DNA from: an uncultured Dialister sp.
Lineage (GTDB): Bacteria > Bacillota > Negativicutes > Veillonellales > Dialisteraceae
Assembly: GCF_900541605.1 (NCBI RefSeq)
Contig: NZ_UQKJ01000081.1
Span: forward strand, 1 to 8,670
Direction of reading: 5' to 3'
DNA length: 8,670 nt
Shown one piece after another: positions 6,289-8,670 of this stretch; the stretch's first letter is position 1, and every line of letters begins with the position of its first letter. The notes under the pieces were generated by a model, which was not told the origin of the DNA, searched no databases, and was given only the letters and a program-made list of their open reading frames with translations. The position numbers and the translations under genes were made by a program.

Positions 6289-7233
6289 TTACCGGCCTCC
6301 TTTCCGAAGTCTCGGATCCAGGTGATGGTAGGAAAGGTCCACCACCAGGTTAATGACCATGTACATGAAAGCAATCCAGAGGACGATGGCCTGCACCGTC
6401 TGGAAATCGCGGTACGTAATGGCTTCGACCACCATGTACCCCAGGCCGGGCCAGGAGAATACGATTTCCACCACCGCCGCGCCGCCGAGGAGGGAGCCGA
6501 AGGCCAGGCCCAGCAGCGTCACCAGGGGCAGCAGGGCATTGGGCAGCACTTCCTTCCAGAGGATGTGGGATTCCGAGAACCCCCGGGCCCTGGCGCCCAT
6601 GACGTAGTCCTGGTTCAGTTCCTCCAGCACCGTAGCCCGGACCTGCCGGGTGTACTTGGACGTCATCACCACGCCCAGGGTCACCATGGGAAGGATCAGG
6701 TTTTCCAGGGAAATACTGCCGCCCACGATGGGGAGCACCCCCAGCTTCAGGGCGAAAATCCAGAGAAGCATGAGGCCCATCCAGAAGTTCGGCACCGACA
6801 CGCCAAGGAAAGAGAACCCCCGAATGAGGTAATCAAACCAGGTATTCTTCTTCACCGCCGTATAAATGCCCAGGGGGATGGAGAAGACCAGCATGAAGAG
6901 AGTGGATGCCAGCGCCAGGATCACCGTAGCCGGCAGGCCCTGGAGCAGCGCATCGAGCACCGGCTTCTTCATCATGAAGGAATAGCCGAAATTCCCGTGC
7001 AGCACACGGCCCAGCCAGTCCAGGTACTGGAAAATGAAAGGCTTGTCCAATCCCAGCTCATGGCGGAGCGCATCGATTTCTATCTGACTCACCACGATAT
7101 CTTCATTGCCGGCGATCATCTGCCGCACCGGATCCCCCGGCGCCAGCATGACCAGACAGAACGTAATAAAGCTGATGCCCAGGAGGACAAGAACCATTTC
7201 CCCCAGCCGGACAGCAAGCTGCCTCTTTCCCAA
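6289..7233 (-). CDS. ABC importer permease, NikB/DppB-like, TTG start
   Basis: A 314-residue inner-membrane permease, first gene of the importer cluster. Residues 13-31 are the N-terminal membrane helix followed by APGDPV, a hallmark of DppB/NikB proteins. About 62-87 is a periplasmic segment (LDKPFIFQYLDWL, then GNFGYS). Residues 213-232 are the EAA loop (GARARGFSES, then VLPN). Residues 256-267 are EIVFSWPGLGYM, and the end is VVDLSYHHLDPRLRKGG. The start chosen is TTG at 7233. AGGAG lies 9 bp upstream and there is no nearby in-frame ATG. The resulting length equals NikB of E. coli. The open frame continues upstream to 7482, but that stretch is low-complexity, is not permease-like and crosses a terminator, so it is leader. 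Stop TAA at 6289. Confidence 0.92.
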   Translation of the reverse strand: MGKRQLAVRLGEMVLVLLGISFITFCLVMLAPGDPVRQMIAGNEDIVVSQIEIDALRHELGLDKPFIFQYLDWLGRVLHGNFGYSFMMKKPVLDALLQGLPATVILALASTLFMLVFSIPLGIYTAVKKNTWFDYLIRGFSFLGVSVPNFWMGLMLLWIFALKLGVLPIVGGSISLENLILPMVTLGVVMTSKYTRQVRATVLEELNQDYVMGARARGFSESHILWKEVLPNALLPLVTLLGLAFGSLLGGAAVVEIVFSWPGLGYMVVEAITYRDFQTVQAIVLWIAFMYMVINLVVDLSYHHLDPRLRKGGR

Positions 7234-7513
7234 AATTGACCATCTCCTGTACTTCTGAAAACATCCCCCTTCCCTCCGGAAGAGGAGGTCCGCCGGCGGC
7301 GGCACCTGAAAAATCCCACGAAAAAAGCAAGGCCGGAAACAGGGACCTTGTCGGACAAACAATAAACAAATGGAACTTTTTACCCCAAAAAGCAGATAAA
7401 GAGTTGTTTCCTTAAAACTCTCTAAAAATAAAATAGAAAGAACCGGGACCGCAGCCTTCTTGACGGGCCATCTGATCCCCAAACAGCGGCGCCATCGGCG
7501 CCCCGCTCATTAC
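7234..7513 (-). other. Structured 5' leader of the permease operon
   Basis: About 280 nt between the likely start site of the proximal promoter and the TTG codon. In transcription order it holds four hairpins before the downstream GC hairpin: GGCGCC-GAT-GGCGCC (7488-7502), an 8-bp stem with a 10-base loop (7398-7423), CTTTTT-GGGGT-AAAAAG (7376-7392) and the terminator (7321-7350). A GC-rich bulged hairpin (AGGT-CCGCC / GGCGG-ACCT, 7286-7307) lies between the terminator and the gene. I compared it by memory with cobalamin, NiCo, fluoride, SAM, TPP and T-box leaders and recognise none. An attenuator or an undescribed sensor is plausible but unproven. Confidence 0.5.
7321..7350 (-). terminator. 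Leader terminator upstream of the permease genes
   Basis: On the minus strand, CAAGGTC (7344-7350) pairs with GGCCTTG (7328-7334) around a 9-base loop, with one G-T pair. One base (C) later come six T (7321-7326). This is a standard intrinsic terminator form. It sits 88 bp before the TTG start and downstream of both candidate promoters, with no gene before it, so its logical use is premature termination. Confidence 0.68.
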
Positions 7514-7519
7514 TGAGAC

Positions 7520-7548
7520 AGTATATCATGGTCTAATAATCTTTGCAA
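7520..7548 (-). promoter_or_regulatory. Proximal promoter of the permease operon
   Basis: Minus strand: -35 TTGCAA (7543-7548), a 17-bp spacer, and -10 TATACT (7520-7525) preceded by TG in the extended -10 position. Predicted start is near 7513. The -35 box overlaps the 18-bp palindrome at 7547-7564 by two bases. Confidence 0.62.
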
Positions 7549-7564
7549 TATAAAATTTTATATT
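7547..7564. promoter_or_regulatory. Perfect 18-bp AT palindrome, candidate operator
   Basis: AATATAAAA followed by TTTTATATT is a perfect palindrome with no spacer. It overlaps the proximal -35 box and lies 20 bp downstream of the distal -10 box, which is where a repressor could affect both promoters. It does not fit the NikR pattern. Base composition alone could also explain it, since the region is very AT-rich. Confidence 0.45.
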
Positions 7565-7583
7565 TTCTTTATCTTTTGCAAGT

Positions 7584-7612
7584 ATTATATAATTTTATGA
7601 TTTTGAAATCAA
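7584..7612 (-). promoter_or_regulatory. Distal promoter of the permease operon
   Basis: Minus strand: -35 TTGATT (7607-7612), a 17-bp spacer, and -10 TATAAT (7584-7589), a perfect -10 in an AT-rich spacer. Predicted start is near 7577. Transcripts from here would include the palindrome and the whole leader. Confidence 0.62.
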
Positions 7613-7663
7613 ATAGTTTGTGCGGTAAAGTGCAGGATTGTATACCTTAGTCCATCTGGTTAC

Positions 7664-7684
7664 AGCTGACAGCGGACGGCTGAC
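7664..7684. repeat. Heptamer array, AGCTGAC type, 3 units
   Basis: AGCTGAC, AGCGGAC and GGCTGAC occur head to tail. The same unit types recur at 8322-8349, on the far side of the small gene. Confidence 0.65.
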
Positions 7685-7693
7685 TGATTCGTG

Positions 7694-7790
7694 TCATAGG
7701 CTGGATGGGTTGGCTTGAATAGGTTGGATGGGTTGAATGGGTTGGATGGGTTGAATGGGTTGGAGGGGGGTTGAATCGCTTGAATCAACC
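7694..7790. repeat. Nonamer array, GGTTGRATG
   Basis: Two perfect 18-bp copies of GGTTGGATG+GGTTGAATG (7722-7739 and 7740-7757) are flanked on both sides by degraded units (from GGCTGGATG near 7699 to GGTTGAATC near 7778). Open frames across it encode only low-complexity sequence and are not genes. Confidence 0.85.
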
Positions 7791-7804
7791 TTACCAGCCT
7801 GCCC

Positions 7805-7844
7805 CACTGTCTCACTATCCCACTATCCCACCAACCCACCAACC
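7805..7844. repeat. Octamer array, CACTATCC / CACCAACC, 5 units
   Basis: CACTGTCT, CACTATCC, CACTATCC, CACCAACC and CACCAACC. The last unit type is shared with the array at 7971-8018, which suggests a common origin. Confidence 0.8.
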
Positions 7845-7893
7845 ACAATTCAAAAGGCGGCGCTTCCCAATCTGTGCGCCGCCACCACCATTC

Positions 7894-7921
7894 CTCATTC
7901 CTAATTCCTCATTCCTAATTT
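7894..7921. repeat. Heptamer array, CTCATTC / CTAATTC, 4 units
   Basis: CTCATTC, CTAATTC, CTCATTC and CTAATTT: a strict alternation with a 7-bp period, equivalent to two 14-bp copies. Confidence 0.8.
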
Positions 7922-7970
7922 TTCCCGCGCCGCCACCTGCGCCCCTTCGCCGCAGGCGTTACCCTTCAGC

Positions 7971-8018
7971 CACCATCCCACTAACTCACCAACTCACCAA
8001 CCCACCAACCCACCATTC
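7971..8018. repeat. Octamer array, CACCAACC type, 6 units
   Basis: CACCATCC, CACTAACT, CACCAACT, CACCAACC, CACCAACC and CACCATTC. It is the approximate reverse complement of the GAGTTAGT/GAGTTGGT array at 8275-8306, so the two form a large inverted repeat around the small gene. Confidence 0.8.
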
Positions 8019-8071
8019 CTGCCACATTCTGTCACCTTCCGGAGTAGAATCATAAGTAAGAGGTGATATCC

Positions 8072-8263
8072 ATGGCAAAAATCATTCCATTCAAAAGCAT
8101 GGACCAGCTGATAGGTGAAAAAATCATGGCCGCCAACAAAATCAGCCACGACTACCTCTTCAGCCTCACAGAAGCCGACCTCCGCCGCCTCTCCATGATC
8201 GGAAGGGCAGCGTATGAGAGAAAGCTGAAAGAGAGAAAAAATCGAGGCCGAGATCGAGATTGA
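8072..8263 (+). CDS. Small hypothetical protein, 63 aa
   Basis: I do not recognise this protein. The ATG at 8072 has a good ribosome site (AGAGGTG, 6 bp before the ATG); an in-frame GTG at 8063 overlaps that site and is not chosen. The first part (MAKIIPFKSMDQLIGEKI) is followed by predicted helix-rich sequence (LFSLTEADLRRLSMIGRAAY), and residues 49-63 are strongly basic (ERKLKERKNRGRDRD). There is no signal peptide or membrane segment, so it is probably cytoplasmic; nucleic-acid binding is only a guess from charge. Its last six codons and stop come from a hexamer repeat (8241-8264). A TAGAAT -10-like box lies at 8045-8050 without a clear -35. No terminator follows. It is isolated among repeats, the only plus-strand gene of the window. 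Coding status rests on the ribosome site and non-repetitive protein sequence. Confidence 0.62.
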   Translation: MAKIIPFKSMDQLIGEKIMAANKISHDYLFSLTEADLRRLSMIGRAAYERKLKERKNRGRDRD

Positions 8264-8264
8264 G
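8241..8264. repeat. Hexamer array, ATCGAG type, 4 units, overlapping the 3' end of the small gene
   Basis: ATCGAG, GCCGAG, ATCGAG and ATTGAG. In the frame of the small gene it encodes RGRDRD and supplies the TGA stop. The reverse-complement version is at 5375-5398. Confidence 0.7.
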
Positions 8265-8274
8265 GGGGAAAAGT

Positions 8275-8306
8275 GAGTTAGTGGGTTGGTGAGTTAGTGA
8301 GTTGGT
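8275..8306. repeat. Octamer array, GAGTTAGT type, 4 units
   Basis: GAGTTAGT, GGGTTGGT, GAGTTAGT and GAGTTGGT. It is complementary in sequence type to the array at 7971-8018, and the two face each other across the small gene. Confidence 0.8.
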
Positions 8307-8321
8307 GAGACAGGGGAACGA

Positions 8322-8349
8322 GGCTGACAGCTATCCGCTTACAGCTGAC
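8322..8349. repeat. Heptamer array, AGCTGAC type, 4 units
   Basis: GGCTGAC, AGCTATC, CGCTTAC and AGCTGAC, sharing units with 7664-7684. The period is kept although the middle units have drifted. Confidence 0.6.
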
Positions 8350-8368
8350 CGATTTCTCTCGTCCCCCC

Positions 8369-8469
8369 GTCATTGCGAGCGGTGGCAAGGGGACTGGATT
8401 CGCAGGGAGCCAAAAGCGACTGAGAATCCAGTGACACGCTTCCCCTCGGGTGTATCGCGCCGTGATGAC
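8369..8469. repeat. Palindromic REP-like element (GTCATTGCGAG type)
   Basis: A 101-bp imperfect inverted repeat. Outer arms are GTCAT (8369-8373) and ATGAC (8465-8469), with an inner perfect stem CTGGATTC (8394-8401) / GAATCCAG (8424-8431). The GTCATTGCGAG start is familiar from dispersed repeats in many bacterial genomes (recollection, not a search). The open frame running through it (8302-8544) is a by-product. From 8470 to 8596 I see no gene or clear repeat. Confidence 0.65.
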
Positions 8470-8596
8470 ACTGCATCCAAGAATCGCTACAGCTTCGAGG
8501 AGCCCCGAAATCTTTCTTGCTTTCGGGAATACAGGGATTTTTAACCGCAGTCAGCGTTGTAAAACCGTCAGAGGCATTAATCTGAGAGCCGAGTAT

Positions 8597-8670
8597 CCGC
8601 CTGCGGCGCTTCCATCAGCTAACCTCCGTCTGCTTCGCAGCCACCTCCTTCCCAAGGAAGGAGGCTATCC
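8597..8670 (-). repeat. Dispersed multi-hairpin repeat, copy C (may continue past the window)
   Basis: Third copy of the family at 1-74 and 3391-3472. The main stem is CCTCCTTCC / GGAAGGAGG (8644-8652 and 8656-8664), with the end pair flipped relative to copy B. The second stem is CTGC-GAA-GCAG on the minus strand in place of GCCC/GGGC, so almost every pair is replaced yet pairing is kept. The third stem is CGCC-GCA-GGCG. Confidence 0.75.

Noticed and set aside
7234..7482. N-terminal extension of the first permease from a TTG at 7482
   Set aside because: It crosses an intrinsic terminator, is not permease-like, and the start at 7233 has a good ribosome site and yields the family's usual length.
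7412..7495. 27-codon ATG frame on the minus strand in the permease leader (possible leader peptide)
   Set aside because: The only ribosome-site candidate is a weak GGGG inside a hairpin, and there is no run of one amino acid that would suggest attenuation by translation.
7234..7513. Assignment of the leader to a known riboswitch (cobalamin, NiCo, fluoride, SAM, TPP, T-box)
   Set aside because: None of the conserved core motifs that I can recall for these classes is visible.
7660..8055. Open frames in both directions (7660-7848 on minus, 7771-8055 on plus)
   Set aside because: Their products are low-complexity translations of tandem arrays with no ribosome site.
7971..8306. CRISPR array
   Set aside because: Units are 8 bp and contiguous, with no constant 25-40 bp repeats separated by unique spacers.
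8302..8544. 80-codon plus-strand frame
   Set aside because: It runs through an octamer array, a heptamer array and a palindromic REP-like element, so it is repeat-derived.

Overview
The window looks like chromosome from a diderm Firmicute of the class Negativicutes, and the style of the intergenic DNA suggests something near Dialister or Veillonella (genus is a guess). The main evidence is an outer-membrane porin that begins with a signal peptide and one S-layer-homology (SLH) domain and ends in a terminal phenylalanine. This OmpM-type architecture is typical of that class. The coding DNA is fairly GC-rich, and the gaps between genes are crowded with short repeats.

Layout: 1-231 holds dispersed and heptameric repeats. 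232-263 is a strong terminator. 270-1499 (-) is the SLH porin. 1637-7233 (-) holds five genes of one binding-protein-dependent ABC importer of the nickel/dipeptide/oligopeptide family. In transcription order these are permease 1 (TTG start), permease 2 (GTG start), a lipoprotein binding protein, ATPase 1 and ATPase 2. Their lengths (314, 276, 524, 261, 270 aa) closely follow those I recall for Escherichia coli NikB, NikC, NikA, NikD and NikE. The two permease genes are 2 bp apart and the two ATPase genes overlap by 4 bp. Gaps of 250 and 399 bp, both full of repeats, separate the binding protein from its neighbours.

Regulation: an 11-of-12 match to the NikR operator (GTATGA-N16-TCATAC) lies 32-59 bp upstream of the binding-protein gene. 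This is the best clue that the substrate is nickel. The permease pair has its own AT-rich control region with two good sigma-70-like promoters and a perfect 18-bp palindrome. A leader of about 280 nt follows and contains an intrinsic terminator about 90 nt before the start codon, so attenuation or an unrecognised riboswitch is plausible.

From about 7620 to 8670 the DNA is mostly repeats around one small hypothetical gene (8072-8263, +). Two repeat phenomena stand out across all gaps. The first is a family of three dispersed copies whose hairpin stems vary by compensatory base pairs. The second is at least thirteen short tandem arrays whose unit length (6, 7, 8 or 9 bp) stays fixed while the unit sequence drifts.

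Nothing here is recognisably a phage, an insertion sequence, a CRISPR array or an RNA gene. Substrate, organism and repeat function are inferences; the coordinates, motifs and repeat alignments were read directly from the sequence.
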